Shown: in pieces, positions 26,932 to 35,862 of the stretch
Layout of the letters: every line of letters starts with the position of its first letter
Position numbering within the stretch: the stretch's first letter is position 1
Source of the DNA: an uncultured Lachnospiraceae bacterium
GTDB taxonomy: Bacteria > Bacillota > Clostridia > Lachnospirales > Lachnospiraceae
DNA length: 64,000 nucleotides
Assembly: GCA_910588535.1 (NCBI GenBank)
Contig: CAJUOO010000001.1
Coordinates: 81,701 to 145,700 of the forward strand
Direction: 5' to 3'
Position numbers and translations under genes: made by a program
Notes under the pieces: generated by a model
What the model was told of the DNA's origin: nothing
Seen by the model: only the letters and a program-made list of their open reading frames with translations
The model's database searches: none

Positions 26932-28731
26932 ATGATATATCCGAAAATAACTGAGAGCCGCATGGTGTTTGACTTAAATGGAATCTGGGACTTTCGTCTT
27001 ATGGAGGAGGGGGAGGTCTATACAGGAGAAGAACAGGAAGGAAAGAATATGCTTGCCATGCCTGTTCCCTCTGCCTTTAATGAACTATACAATGGGCGGG
27101 AATTTGCCGACCATGTTGGAAATATGTTGTACAGACGGACAATAACCGTGACAGAGGAAATGCTTAAGGGGCGTCTCTTTCTCAGGTTTGCAAGCGTTGC
27201 CCATCAGGCGCAGGTTTGGTTGAACGGGACACTTTTAGGCAGCCATCAGGGAGGTTTTCTTCCTTTTTCATTTGAGATTGGCAAAGTAGTCCATGTTGGG
27301 GAAAATCACATGGCGGTTGTGGTTAATAATATAGTGGACCACACAACTCTTCCTGCCGGGCGTCTTGTTCGGCAAAGGTTTCCGGGTATGGAAGAGGAGG
27401 TACATAATCTTCCAAATTTTGATTTTTATAATTATTCTGGCATTATTCGCCCAGTATGTCTGTATACCACACCTAGCACGTATATGGAGGATATTTCTAT
27501 TCAGGGAAAAGTGAATGGAAGATTTATGTGGAAGATAAAAGCCAGCGGAAAGGGAAGTTTGAATATCCGTATCTTAGATCCTGAGGGACGAGAGGTTTAT
27601 GCGTCGGAAAGTTTGTCTGTGGATGAATCAGGATGTCTGTCAGGTGAGGGACAGATAGAAAATGTACGATTGTGGGATACAAAACATCCATGGCTTTATC
27701 AGTTAGAAACCATGTTTGTGGGGGAGAATGGGGAGAAAGATTGCTGCGGGGAAAGCTTTGGCTTCCGTGAAGTAGAGATCCGTGATTGTCATCTGTACCT
27801 GAATGGGGAGCCAATTTATCTGAAGGGCTTTGGAAAGCATGAGGACAGTCCTATTCGCGGGCGAGGGTTCGATCTGGTCTATGCGGTGAAGGACATTGCT
27901 CTTCTAAAATGGATGGGAGCAAATTCCTTCCGTACCAGCCATTATCCTTATTGTGAAGAAATGCTGCAGCTTTGTGACCGCGAGGGAATTTTGCTTATTG
28001 ATGAAGCTCCGGCAGTAGGGCTTCACACAGGATTTTCTGCAACCGGAATGTTGGGCGGAAAGTCAAATAAGACATGGGAGATATTAAAAACCGGCGATCA
28101 TCACCGTCAGGTACTGCGAGAAATGGTGGAGCGGGACAAAAATCATCCAAGTGTGATTCTTTGGAGCGTTGCAAATGAACCAGCCAGCGAGGAAGAGGGT
28201 GCCAGAGAGTATTTTGCTCCTCTTGTGGATCTGGTCAAGGAACTTGATCCACAAAAGCGTCCAGTTACTATTGTGACTTATGAGGGCTCCAGTCCAGAGA
28301 GCTGTAAGGTCGCAGAACTGTGTGATATTTTGATGTTAAATCGTTATCGTGGCTGGTATGATACAGAAGGAAATCTAAAGGGAGCAGCTGCGCTGCTAAA
28401 AGATGAGTTGGAGCGTTTTCATCTGCGCTGCCCAGATAAGCCGATTATGCTGGGTGAGTATGGTGCAGATACCATCGCTGGTTTCCATGATGTCAATGCC
28501 AGACTGTTTTCTGAGGAATATCAAGCAGAATTTTTAAAGGTTTACGGGGATGTATTTGATGCCTTGCCATTTATTACCGGAGAGCATGTATGGAATTTTG
28601 CAGATTTTGCCACAGCTGAGAATATTCGTCGGGTGGACGGTAATAAGAAAGGTGTATTTACCAGAGACAGAAAGCCAAAGTTGGCGGCTCATTTCCTTCG
28701 GGAGCGGTGGAGCGGGCTTAAGAAAGGATAA
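26932..28731 (+). CDS. uidA: Beta-glucuronidase (GH2)
   Basis: 599 residues from ATG 26932, five bases after GGAGA; upstream ATGs at 26914 and 26920 are less well placed. Jelly-roll, immunoglobulin-like and barrel domains are in order. The acid/base is Glu416 (SVANEP) and the nucleophile Glu509 (LGEYGADT). The uronate-recognising Asn-x-Lys (Asn571, Lys573, in GNKKGVFTRDRKPK) marks true glucuronidases and aligns with the Escherichia coli enzyme. There is no signal peptide, so it acts in the cytosol after import and releases glucuronic acid from beta-glucuronides. There is no uronate isomerase gene in this operon. Confidence 0.94.
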   Translation: MIYPKITESRMVFDLNGIWDFRLMEEGEVYTGEEQEGKNMLAMPVPSAFNELYNGREFADHVGNMLYRRTITVTEEMLKGRLFLRFASVAHQAQVWLNGTLLGSHQGGFLPFSFEIGKVVHVGENHMAVVVNNIVDHTTLPAGRLVRQRFPGMEEEVHNLPNFDFYNYSGIIRPVCLYTTPSTYMEDISIQGKVNGRFMWKIKASGKGSLNIRILDPEGREVYASESLSVDESGCLSGEGQIENVRLWDTKHPWLYQLETMFVGENGEKDCCGESFGFREVEIRDCHLYLNGEPIYLKGFGKHEDSPIRGRGFDLVYAVKDIALLKWMGANSFRTSHYPYCEEMLQLCDREGILLIDEAPAVGLHTGFSATGMLGGKSNKTWEILKTGDHHRQVLREMVERDKNHPSVILWSVANEPASEEEGAREYFAPLVDLVKELDPQKRPVTIVTYEGSSPESCKVAELCDILMLNRYRGWYDTEGNLKGAAALLKDELERFHLRCPDKPIMLGEYGADTIAGFHDVNARLFSEEYQAEFLKVYGDVFDALPFITGEHVWNFADFATAENIRRVDGNKKGVFTRDRKPKLAAHFLRERWSGLKKG

Positions 28732-28738
28732 AACGACG

Positions 28739-30244
28739 ATGGGAATTGCAGTATTGGATGTCGGAACTTCAAGCATGCGGGGAATTCTCTATAACGATAA
28801 AGGACAAAAGAAGTTTACTAAGCAAATTTCCTATTCTCCTCTTTACATGGGGGAAGTCAAGGTAGAGCAGGAACCAGCAGTGTGGGATAATGCAATGGCA
28901 CAAATTATGTGTGCCTGTGCAAAAGAGGCAGAGGAAGAAAAGGAAGAAATTAAAGCCATAGCTTTGACATCCCAGCGCTCCTCGCTTATTCCTGTGGGAG
29001 AGGACGGAAACCCTCTGGGAAATGCTATTATGTGGCAGGATAAGCGAAATCTAGAATTGATTGATGAGCTGACTCCTTACAGGGATCGGATAGCTAAATT
29101 GACAGGAAGCCGTCCCAATCCAGTGTTTTCAGGTCCTAAGATGCTCTGGATGCAGAAGCATGAACCTGTGCGCTATCAAAAAGCGATGCGTCTGGTGGTG
29201 ATACCAGATTATTTGATTTACCAGATGACAGGGTCATGGGTAACAGATGCAACCTATGCAAGTCGTTCCCTTTTAATGAATCTTTATTCCCGGCAGTGGG
29301 ATGAGGAGCTGCTTGATCTGTTTCAGGTGGAAAAGAAAAAGTTATTAACAATTATACAGCCGGGCTCTATCGCTGGGAAGGTGAGCCGGGAATGGTCTGA
29401 GAGAACAGGGATAAAGCAGGGGACGCCGGTGGTCAGTGCCGGTGGTGATCAACAGTGTGCAGCTCTTGGAATGGGAGTGATTAAGACTGGGAGCATCGAG
29501 GTATCTGCGGGGACAGGAGCTTTTATTCTGGCAGCTTCTGATAAGATTCCTGCAGGACTTAGAGATGATGTGATCTGTAATGCATCAGCTCTTCCGGGGG
29601 AATATATTCTGGAGTCGAGCATCCCTACCTGCGCTTCGGTGTTTAATTGGCTTTTGCGTTTGTGTTATGGGCTGAACGAGGAGAATCGTGAGTTGGTATA
29701 CCGTCAGGTAAACCAAGAGATCGAACAGTCTTTGTTAGTGGGTGATGTACCATTTGTATTTCCCTTTTTTCAGGGAAGAGGAACACCAGACTGGAACAGC
29801 AGTGCCAGAGGTGCTATCCAGCATCTTAGTCTGGGAACTAGCCGTGGTGATTTGGCACGAGCGGTGCTTGAAGGTCTGGTCTGTGAGCTTGCATTAAATA
29901 TGGAAGTTTTGGAAGGTTATATTGGATGTGGAGACAGCCTGTATCTTTGTGGTGGGCTGGCTAACAGTTCTGTATTTTGTCGTATTCTGTCAGGAATCTG
30001 CCAAAGACGGGTTTGTGTATATCAGGATAATGAGGCAACTGCTATTGGTGCTTTTATATCAGCAGCGGTTGCTATGGGATTATATGATGGTTATTTTCAG
30101 GCATTTTGCCAGACGAGAGAAGGCCAACAAGTACAAGAAATTCAGGCAGATCAGGAATTGATAGAGAAATACAGCAGTAAAAAAGAGCAGTACCAGGAAC
30201 TATATAAAGCTTTGTATGGAGTAGACAGGGGGAAGGTCAGATGA
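28739..30244 (+). CDS. FGGY-family carbohydrate kinase
   Basis: 501 residues from ATG 28739, about 11 bases after AAAGGA, eight bases after uidA. The first nucleotide-binding segment is VLDVGTSSMRGILYN and the second domain carries GGDQQCAALGMG and EVSAGTGAF, with the adenosine-motif region YLCGGLANSS. FGGY kinases phosphorylate sugars, polyols or sugar acids, and the substrate cannot be assigned from these motifs. With UlaE- and UlaG-like genes downstream and no phosphotransferase system, a role in making the phosphorylated intermediate (for example L-ascorbate, 3-keto-L-gulonate or L-xylulose as substrate) is a reasonable guess. It overlaps the HAD gene by four bases. Confidence 0.9.
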   Translation: MGIAVLDVGTSSMRGILYNDKGQKKFTKQISYSPLYMGEVKVEQEPAVWDNAMAQIMCACAKEAEEEKEEIKAIALTSQRSSLIPVGEDGNPLGNAIMWQDKRNLELIDELTPYRDRIAKLTGSRPNPVFSGPKMLWMQKHEPVRYQKAMRLVVIPDYLIYQMTGSWVTDATYASRSLLMNLYSRQWDEELLDLFQVEKKKLLTIIQPGSIAGKVSREWSERTGIKQGTPVVSAGGDQQCAALGMGVIKTGSIEVSAGTGAFILAASDKIPAGLRDDVICNASALPGEYILESSIPTCASVFNWLLRLCYGLNEENRELVYRQVNQEIEQSLLVGDVPFVFPFFQGRGTPDWNSSARGAIQHLSLGTSRGDLARAVLEGLVCELALNMEVLEGYIGCGDSLYLCGGLANSSVFCRILSGICQRRVCVYQDNEATAIGAFISAAVAMGLYDGYFQAFCQTREGQQVQEIQADQELIEKYSSKKEQYQELYKALYGVDRGKVR

Positions 30245-31083
30245 GAGATATCTTTAATAGCTTTACAAAAAAGAAGGATTTTCTGGTATGCATTGATTCG
30301 GATGGTTGTGCCATGGATACCATGAACAGCAAGCATTTTTATTGTTTTGGTCCATGCATGATAGAGGAGTGGGAGCTTACGCCTTGGAAGGATGAGGTGC
30401 AGAAACGTTGGAATGAGGTAAATCTATATACAATGACGAGGGGCATTAACCGCTTTAAGGGACTTTCTATGGTGCTTAATGAGGTGAATCAAAAATATAA
30501 AAAAATAGAGGGAATCGAAGAGCTTTCCGCATGGACAAATGAGGCAAAGGAATTGTCAAATAACAGTCTGATCCAGAAAATAAAAGAGAGTGACAGCGCT
30601 ATGTTAAAACAGGTTTTAGAATGGTCAATAAAAGTGAATCAAATGGTGGAGAAGCTGCCGGAAAGTGAAAAAAAGCCATTTGGCGGAGTGATGGAGGGCC
30701 TTCAGGCTATTCATCAGAAGGCGGATATTGCCATTGTATCATCAGCGAATCAAGATGCTATTGAAAAAGAGTGGGAGGACCATGGACTTTTGCAGTATAC
30801 CGATATATTACTTTCACAGGACTGTGGGAGCAAAGCGTATTGTATTGAGCGGCTTCTGGAGAAGGGATATAAAAAGGAAAAGGTTTTAATGATTGGGGAT
30901 GCTCCGGGAGATCGGGATGCCGCTGGCGTGAATGGTGTTCTTTATTTTCCTATCTTAGTAAAGAAGGAATGTGATTCGTGGAATCGATTGTTGACAGAAA
31001 GCATGGAGAAGTTTGTGAGCGGTTCTTATCAGGGAGCATATCAGCAGGCGTGTATTGAAGAGTTTGAAGAAAATCTGAGATAG
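30241..31083 (+). CDS. HAD-superfamily phosphatase
   Basis: 280 residues; the start ATG overlaps the stop of the kinase gene (ATGA), so translation is coupled. Motif I is IDSDGCAMDTM (nucleophile Asp19, with Asp21), motif II IVSSAN, motif III Lys in GSKAYCIE, and motif IV MIGDAPGDRDAA. A helical cap of about 130 residues is inserted after motif I. The substrate is likely a sugar or sugar-acid phosphate made or used in this pathway, but no specific assignment can be made. A phosphatase beside a kinase may act in housekeeping of a dead-end phosphate. Confidence 0.85.
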   Translation: MRDIFNSFTKKKDFLVCIDSDGCAMDTMNSKHFYCFGPCMIEEWELTPWKDEVQKRWNEVNLYTMTRGINRFKGLSMVLNEVNQKYKKIEGIEELSAWTNEAKELSNNSLIQKIKESDSAMLKQVLEWSIKVNQMVEKLPESEKKPFGGVMEGLQAIHQKADIAIVSSANQDAIEKEWEDHGLLQYTDILLSQDCGSKAYCIERLLEKGYKKEKVLMIGDAPGDRDAAGVNGVLYFPILVKKECDSWNRLLTESMEKFVSGSYQGAYQQACIEEFEENLR

Positions 31084-31130
31084 AACAAATGCATGTATGA
31101 AAAGTGTTCGGTTAGAAAAGGAGAAGGGAA

Positions 31131-31997
31131 ATGTACAGTGTTCACAAAAACCCAATTGGAATTTATGAGAAGGCTTTGCCTAATGCCTTTACATGGGAAG
31201 AAAAATTTCGGGCGGCAAAAATGGCAGGATTTGATTACATGGAACTGTCGATCGATGAGTCTGATGAACGGTTGGCAAGACTTGACTGGACAGACGAGGA
31301 GATTGAGACGCTGCGGTCGGTGATGCGGTTTACCGGGATAACATTTTCTACTATGTGCTTAAGCGGACACCGGAAATATCCATTTGGAAGCAAGGATAAA
31401 ACGGTTAGGGAAAGAGCCATGGAGATAATGGAAAAAGCGATTTGCCTGTCAGTGAAGCTTGGTATTCGTTGTATTCAGTTGGCGACGTATGATGTCTACT
31501 ATGAGGAATCAGATGAAGAGACAAAGGCTTTTTTTCTGGAAGGAATGAAAGAGGCAGTGGCTATGGCTTCCCGCGCAGGTGTGATCTTGGCCATGGAGAT
31601 TATGGATACAAAATTTGTGGGAACCATTGTCCGTGCGCTACATTATCTGAGGGAAATTCCGTCACCTTATTTTAAAATCTATCCTGATATGGGAAATCTG
31701 AGCAATTTTAGCAATGATGTGACAGGGGAGTTTGAAATTGGAATTGCAGAGACTGTGGCAATTCATGTGAAGGAAACAAAACCGGGGGTATTTAAAGAAG
31801 TTCCTTTTGGGGAAGGAGAAGTGAATTTCACAGAGATTTTTGCCAAGCTTAAGGAGCTGAATTATCAAGGAATGTTTTTGATTGAGATGTGGGCAGATAA
31901 TCGTGTCTGCCAGACTGTGGAGCAGGCTGCGGCAGTGATCGGTGATGCCTATGCATTTGTTACTGGAAAGATGAAAGAAGCTGGAATGGAGGTGTAG
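31131..31997 (+). CDS. ulaE: L-xylulose-5-phosphate 3-epimerase, UlaE/SgbU-like
   Basis: 288 residues, ATG after AAAAGGAGAAGGGAA. It aligns along its whole length with the remembered UlaE sequence: GIYEKALP, ELSIDESDERLARLDW, MCLSGHRKYPFGS, IQLATYDVYYEE, AMEIMDTKF, YPDMGNLSNFSNDV and HVKETKPGVFKEVPFGEGEV. The barrel's metal-ligand Glu, Asp, His and Glu positions are present. In the known pathway it converts L-xylulose 5-phosphate to L-ribulose 5-phosphate. The usual partners UlaD (decarboxylase) and UlaF (4-epimerase) are absent from the window. Confidence 0.9.
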   Translation: MYSVHKNPIGIYEKALPNAFTWEEKFRAAKMAGFDYMELSIDESDERLARLDWTDEEIETLRSVMRFTGITFSTMCLSGHRKYPFGSKDKTVRERAMEIMEKAICLSVKLGIRCIQLATYDVYYEESDEETKAFFLEGMKEAVAMASRAGVILAMEIMDTKFVGTIVRALHYLREIPSPYFKIYPDMGNLSNFSNDVTGEFEIGIAETVAIHVKETKPGVFKEVPFGEGEVNFTEIFAKLKELNYQGMFLIEMWADNRVCQTVEQAAAVIGDAYAFVTGKMKEAGMEV

Positions 31998-32000
31998 AAG

Positions 32001-33047
32001 ATGGAAAAGAAGATAATGGCAGAGCTTGAAAAATGTTATTCCATAGCTCCGCTTATGTATCAGGGCAAACCGCATTTTCTGGTTGCGGCGGAGAAAAAGG
32101 ATCGGTGTATTTTATTTGATTCGAATGGAAGAGAAGAAACAACCATATGGGAAGGGCCGGGAGGCGCTATGAGCATGGTTCAGATTCCCGGAAGTGATGG
32201 AGAGTTTCTGGCAACACATCAATTTTACTCGCCCAATGATTCAAAGGAGGCAAAAATAATTCTTGCCACGCCGAGCGAAAATGGTTCATGGACGGTTCGG
32301 ACACTTGTCAATCTGCCGTTTGTTCACCGTTTTGATATTCTGACTGCAGGGGGAAAGAATTATCTGTTTGCTTGTACATTGAAATCTGGGCATGAGTACA
32401 AGGAAGACTGGTCATCTCCGGGAAAGGTATATGTGGCAGAGCTTCCCGATGATCTATCCAGCGTCGATGAAGATCATCCATTGTCTCTTGAGGTGATAAG
32501 AGAAGGTTTGTTAAAAAATCATGGCTATTATCGCGTGACAGAGGATGGCAACGTTTCTGCGCTGGTGTGCAGCGCTCAGGGTGTTTTTCGCTTCTATCCG
32601 CCGGAGCAGCCAGATAAGGCATGGCGTGAAGAACAGCTCTTGGATCTGCCAGCGAGTGATGCTGTTTTGTTTGATCTGGATGAGGATGGAGAGAAGGAAT
32701 TAATTGTAATATCGCCTTTTCACGGGGATGAGGCGACCATCTATAAGAAGGTGGAGGGAAATTACAAGCAGGTGTACCAGTATCCTGAGAAAGCAGAATT
32801 TCTTCACGCTATCTGGGCCGGGAAACTGGCTGGGAAGCCGGTTGTGGTGCTTGGCCATAGAAAAGGTGCCCGAAGGCTGTTCGCTCTTATATGGACGGGC
32901 GAGGGTTATAGTTTTAAAACCATCGACGATGATTGTGGACCGGCCAATGTTTATGGATATTCCTGTGATGGGCGAGATGGGTTGATCGCAACGAACCGAG
33001 AAATAAACCAGATTGCCATGTATTATTTTGAGAATGGTGATTTTTAG
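32001..33047 (+). CDS. Cytosolic beta-propeller protein with FG-GAP-like repeat
   Basis: 348 residues, ATG eight bases after GGAGG, four bases after ulaE. There is no signal peptide or membrane span. Repeating strands of about 45-50 residues suggest a seven-bladed propeller, with a calcium-type loop FDLDEDGEKEL (about residue 225) and a distinctive stretch HRFDILTAGGKNYLF followed by GHEYKEDWSSPG. I cannot name a function with confidence. Enzymes with such propellers include polysaccharide lyases and aldos-2-ulose dehydratase, so a lyase or dehydratase role on the imported sugar is possible. It is distantly like the two FG-GAP proteins at 44.6 and 49.3 kb. Confidence 0.7.
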   Translation: MEKKIMAELEKCYSIAPLMYQGKPHFLVAAEKKDRCILFDSNGREETTIWEGPGGAMSMVQIPGSDGEFLATHQFYSPNDSKEAKIILATPSENGSWTVRTLVNLPFVHRFDILTAGGKNYLFACTLKSGHEYKEDWSSPGKVYVAELPDDLSSVDEDHPLSLEVIREGLLKNHGYYRVTEDGNVSALVCSAQGVFRFYPPEQPDKAWREEQLLDLPASDAVLFDLDEDGEKELIVISPFHGDEATIYKKVEGNYKQVYQYPEKAEFLHAIWAGKLAGKPVVVLGHRKGARRLFALIWTGEGYSFKTIDDDCGPANVYGYSCDGRDGLIATNREINQIAMYYFENGDF

Positions 33048-33160
33048 GGCTGATCTCGCAGAGGACGGGTAAGCATAATTGGCAGAGGAAATGCTTATTA
33101 TAGGTAGGAACTAAGGGCAGGATATAGATCGAAACAGATACATGAATAGGAGAAATAGAG

Positions 33161-34264
33161 ATGAGTAAAGTTGATACAATTACAAGAGAAAGCTGGATTA
33201 TGAGCACTTTCCCAGAATGGGGAACATGGCTTGTGGAAGATATTGAACAGGAAGAGGTTTTGCCGGGAAATGTGGCAATGTGGTGGCTGGGCTGTACTGG
33301 TGTGTGGTTTAAAACGCCGGGGGGAGCCAATATTACTATTGATTTATGGTGTGGAAATGGCAAGCGCACTCACGGAGATGGAAAAATGAAGCCGGGTCAT
33401 CAGATGGCCAATATGTGTGGCGGGCGGGCAATGCAGCCTAATTTAAGAAATGTGCCTTTTGTTATTGATCCATTTGCCTTTAAGCAGGTGGACGCTGTGC
33501 TGGCTACCCATTATCATCAGGATCATATGTCTGCAGAGTGGGCAGCTCATGTGCTGCAGAGTGGTATGACGACAACGGATGAAGATGGAAAGGAAATTCC
33601 AGTTCCATTTATAGGACCGCAGAAATCAGTGGATACATGGGTAGGCTGGGGCGTTCCAAAAGAGCGGTGCAAAGTGGTACATCCGGGTGATGTGGTAAAG
33701 ATTAAGGATATTGAAATTGTGTGTCTGGATTCCTTTGATCGTACTTGTATTGTGACCACTGATAAAACTGGGGAGGACCGTGAGGAATTGACAGGTGTGT
33801 GTCCGACTGATATGGATGAGAAAGCGGTGAATTATCTGGTGAAAACACCGGGAGGAAATATCTATCATTCTGGTGATTCGCATTTCTCGATCTATTTTGC
33901 AAAGCATGGAAAGGACTATGATATTGATGTGGCTTTTGGTTCCTTTGGAGAAAACCCAGTCGGGATGCAGGATAAGATGACTTCTATCGATATTTTGCGC
34001 ATGGCGGAAAATCTAAAATGTAAGGTTGTTGTTCCCATTCATTGGGATGTGTGGACAAACTTTCAGGCAGACTGTGAGGAGATCCGACTGTTATATGATT
34101 TTAAGAAGGACAGGAATGAATATCAGTTCCATCCGTTCTTCTGGCAGGTAGGTGGAAAATACGTCTATCCACAGGATAAGGATAAGATGTATTATCATCA
34201 TCGTCGTGGATTTGAGGATTGCTTTGAGGCACCACAGAATATTCCATTCCGTTCTTGCTTATAG
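33161..34264 (+). CDS. ulaG: L-ascorbate-6-phosphate lactonase UlaG-like
   Basis: 367 residues, ATG eight bases after AGGAG. It is collinear with Ula[21 protein letters not shown] at the start, [16 protein letters not shown], the metallo-beta-lactamase motif THYHQDH (His117, His119, Asp121, His122), [26 protein letters not shown], the Asn/Pro-containing [14 protein letters not shown] and the C-terminal [10 protein letters not shown]. UlaG opens the lactone ring of L-ascorbate 6-phosphate to 3-keto-L-gulonate 6-phosphate, using a divalent metal in the cytosol. It ends the LacI-controlled run; no phosphotransferase (UlaABC) is present. The first PAL repeat begins about 130 bases downstream. Confidence 0.92.
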   Translation: MSKVDTITRESWIMSTFPEWGTWLVEDIEQEEVLPGNVAMWWLGCTGVWFKTPGGANITIDLWCGNGKRTHGDGKMKPGHQMANMCGGRAMQPNLRNVPFVIDPFAFKQVDAVLATHYHQDHMSAEWAAHVLQSGMTTTDEDGKEIPVPFIGPQKSVDTWVGWGVPKERCKVVHPGDVVKIKDIEIVCLDSFDRTCIVTTDKTGEDREELTGVCPTDMDEKAVNYLVKTPGGNIYHSGDSHFSIYFAKHGKDYDIDVAFGSFGENPVGMQDKMTSIDILRMAENLKCKVVVPIHWDVWTNFQADCEEIRLLYDFKKDRNEYQFHPFFWQVGGKYVYPQDKDKMYYHHRRGFEDCFEAPQNIPFRSCL

Positions 34265-34390
34265 GTGAGTGAGAAAGATTGCTATCCTTGGTGTGAGTAA
34301 CAGAAATGTAAGAAAGTATTTCAGAGAGAACGCTAACAGTACGATATTATTCCAGTGTTTTGACAGGTAGTTTGTTATTGTGGAAAATTT

Positions 34391-34945
34391 ATTACTTCTT
34401 GTAAATGTTATATTTTATCTGTTGTAAAAAGTTGTTGTATCATTTTTGGGAAGGAGTTGTCCAGCGAGCTGTCTATGGTTCTCCGTCACCCCGCTCCCGC
34501 TTAGTGAAAAACGCAGCGGACGCTAAGCTCGAAACTACCTCGCTAAGCGTCCGCTGCGTTTTTCAATAGGTTCCTTGAGAACCATAGACAGCTCGCCGGA
34601 CTTTTTTATCAGTAAGGCAAACCACGCTGTTATTCAGCTTGTATAGGATTGATTATAGTTTTTGTTGTTTCTTAAGAGAATTTGATGATCTATGTAGTAT
34701 AGCCAGTTGGCTGTTTCTTTAAGGAACTTATTGAAAAACGTCGGTACGAGTGTGAAATAATAATTACATATCCTGATTTGTACGCCTGCAAAAGCAGGCA
34801 GATGGGATTTAGTAAGGTTTTCACAAGCTTAGTATTTGCAGTGTTTTTCACTAAGTGGGAGCGGGGTGACGGAGGAAACAGCGGACTGGCCGTATGGATT
34901 TTTTCTGAAAATGATGAAAGAAGGGTCAATCTATAAAAAGTTATG
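34391..34945 (+). repeat. PAL element copy A (two large hairpins in opposite orientation)
   Basis: Outer arms at 34459-34483 and 34577-34601 pair over 24 of 25 positions, and an inner perfect 19-pair stem lies at 34506-34524/34546-34564. The asymmetric internal loop carries CGTCACCCCGCTCCCGCTTA on one side and AATAGGTTCCTT on the other. The apical loop is AAGCTCGAAACTACCTCGCT. TTTTTT follows the right arm. A conserved spacer (34600-34700) leads to a second, reversed and more degenerate hairpin (arms 34701-34720 and 34874-34891). The left boundary CTTCTTGTAAAT and right boundary AAAAAGTTATG are weak terminal inverted repeats. No gene fits in 34265-35204. Confidence 0.88.
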
Positions 34946-35129
34946 CTTTGTCTGGAAGGATGATAGATAGGAATATTTTGGTGATAGTTCTACACAGCTA
35001 GTTCTGCTAGTTTCCTTCGCCGGTCGGCGAAATAATACTCTGATAGTTGTTTATATTTATTTACAGTTTATTTTGACAAATTACTATTTTTTCTTCATAT
35101 ATTGACGAGTAATATGTTATTTCATGCCA

Positions 35130-35158
35130 TAGACAAAATAGTCTTTCTATGTTATATT
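35130..35158 (+). promoter_or_regulatory. Promoter of the NUDIX gene
   Basis: TAGACA (35130-35135), 17-base spacer, TATATT (35153-35158), 46 bases ahead of the start codon. Confidence 0.6.
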
Positions 35159-35204
35159 AATCATAGATATTATTCAAAAAATATATAAATTAGGAGTAAT
35201 TATA

Positions 35205-35618
35205 ATGAATTGTACAACATATCCGCTTAATTCTCTGGGTACATATAAGTATGTAGTTATTTTATCCTGTTATCAGGGCAAGTTGTTGTTGAGTCGCCAC
35301 AAGAAACGGGATACATGGGAGACACAAGGAGGGCACATTGAGCCGGGCGAAACTCCTTTTGAAGCTGCAGAAAGGGAATTATATGAAGAAGCTGGTGCAA
35401 AAGTTTATCATTTGATGCCCTTGTGTGATTATTGGGCAGGAGAGGAATCTACAAAAGAAGATGGAAATGGTATGTTGTTTACGGCTGTGATTCATGAGCT
35501 TGCGCCTCTTCCAGAAAGTGAGGTGGCAGAGGTAAAGACTTTTTGTCAATTGCCAGACAATTTGACTTACCCTGCCATCACGCCTACGTTATTTGCTCAG
35601 ATAGCAAATAGGAGATGA
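35205..35618 (+). CDS. NUDIX hydrolase
   Basis: 137 residues, ATG nine bases after TAGGAG. The NUDIX box is complete: GGHIEPGETPFEAAERELYE followed by EAGA (residues about 45-68), with all catalytic Glu residues. Family members hydrolyse nucleoside diphosphates linked to another moiety, such as damaged nucleotides or nucleotide sugars; the substrate is not readable here. It lies just inside copy A of the PAL element, at the edge of the AT-rich island, with its own promoter and a following hairpin. Confidence 0.9.
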   Translation: MNCTTYPLNSLGTYKYVVILSCYQGKLLLSRHKKRDTWETQGGHIEPGETPFEAAERELYEEAGAKVYHLMPLCDYWAGEESTKEDGNGMLFTAVIHELAPLPESEVAEVKTFCQLPDNLTYPAITPTLFAQIANRR

Positions 35619-35635
35619 ATTTAATTTATGAAACT

Positions 35636-35661
35636 TTCCCCACAGTTCTGCTGCGGGGGAA
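35636..35661 (+). terminator. Hairpin after the NUDIX gene
   Basis: TTCCCCACAG (35636-35645) pairs with CTGCGGGGGAA (35651-35661) apart from one A/C mismatch. The T-tract is poor, so it may be a weak terminator. Confidence 0.45.
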
Positions 35662-35862
35662 TTCATCGACAATTATTTGTTAGGTATTTGAATCAAATGA
35701 TTCATCTCTTTACTATGTAAACCGACATTTTGGGGTGAGTGGGCATCGGATGCCGTCAAAATTGACATATGATACTTTATCATACAATCGATCATGTTCG
35801 GATTTATTCCTAATTGTTTATTCTAAATGAACATGACATCAGTCATGTAGGACTTCTTCCTT

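Noticed and set aside
35016..35031. Small hairpin TTCGCCGGTCGGCGAA before the NUDIX gene
   Set aside because: Seven-pair stem with no T-tract and no second copy in the window; too little to call a functional site.
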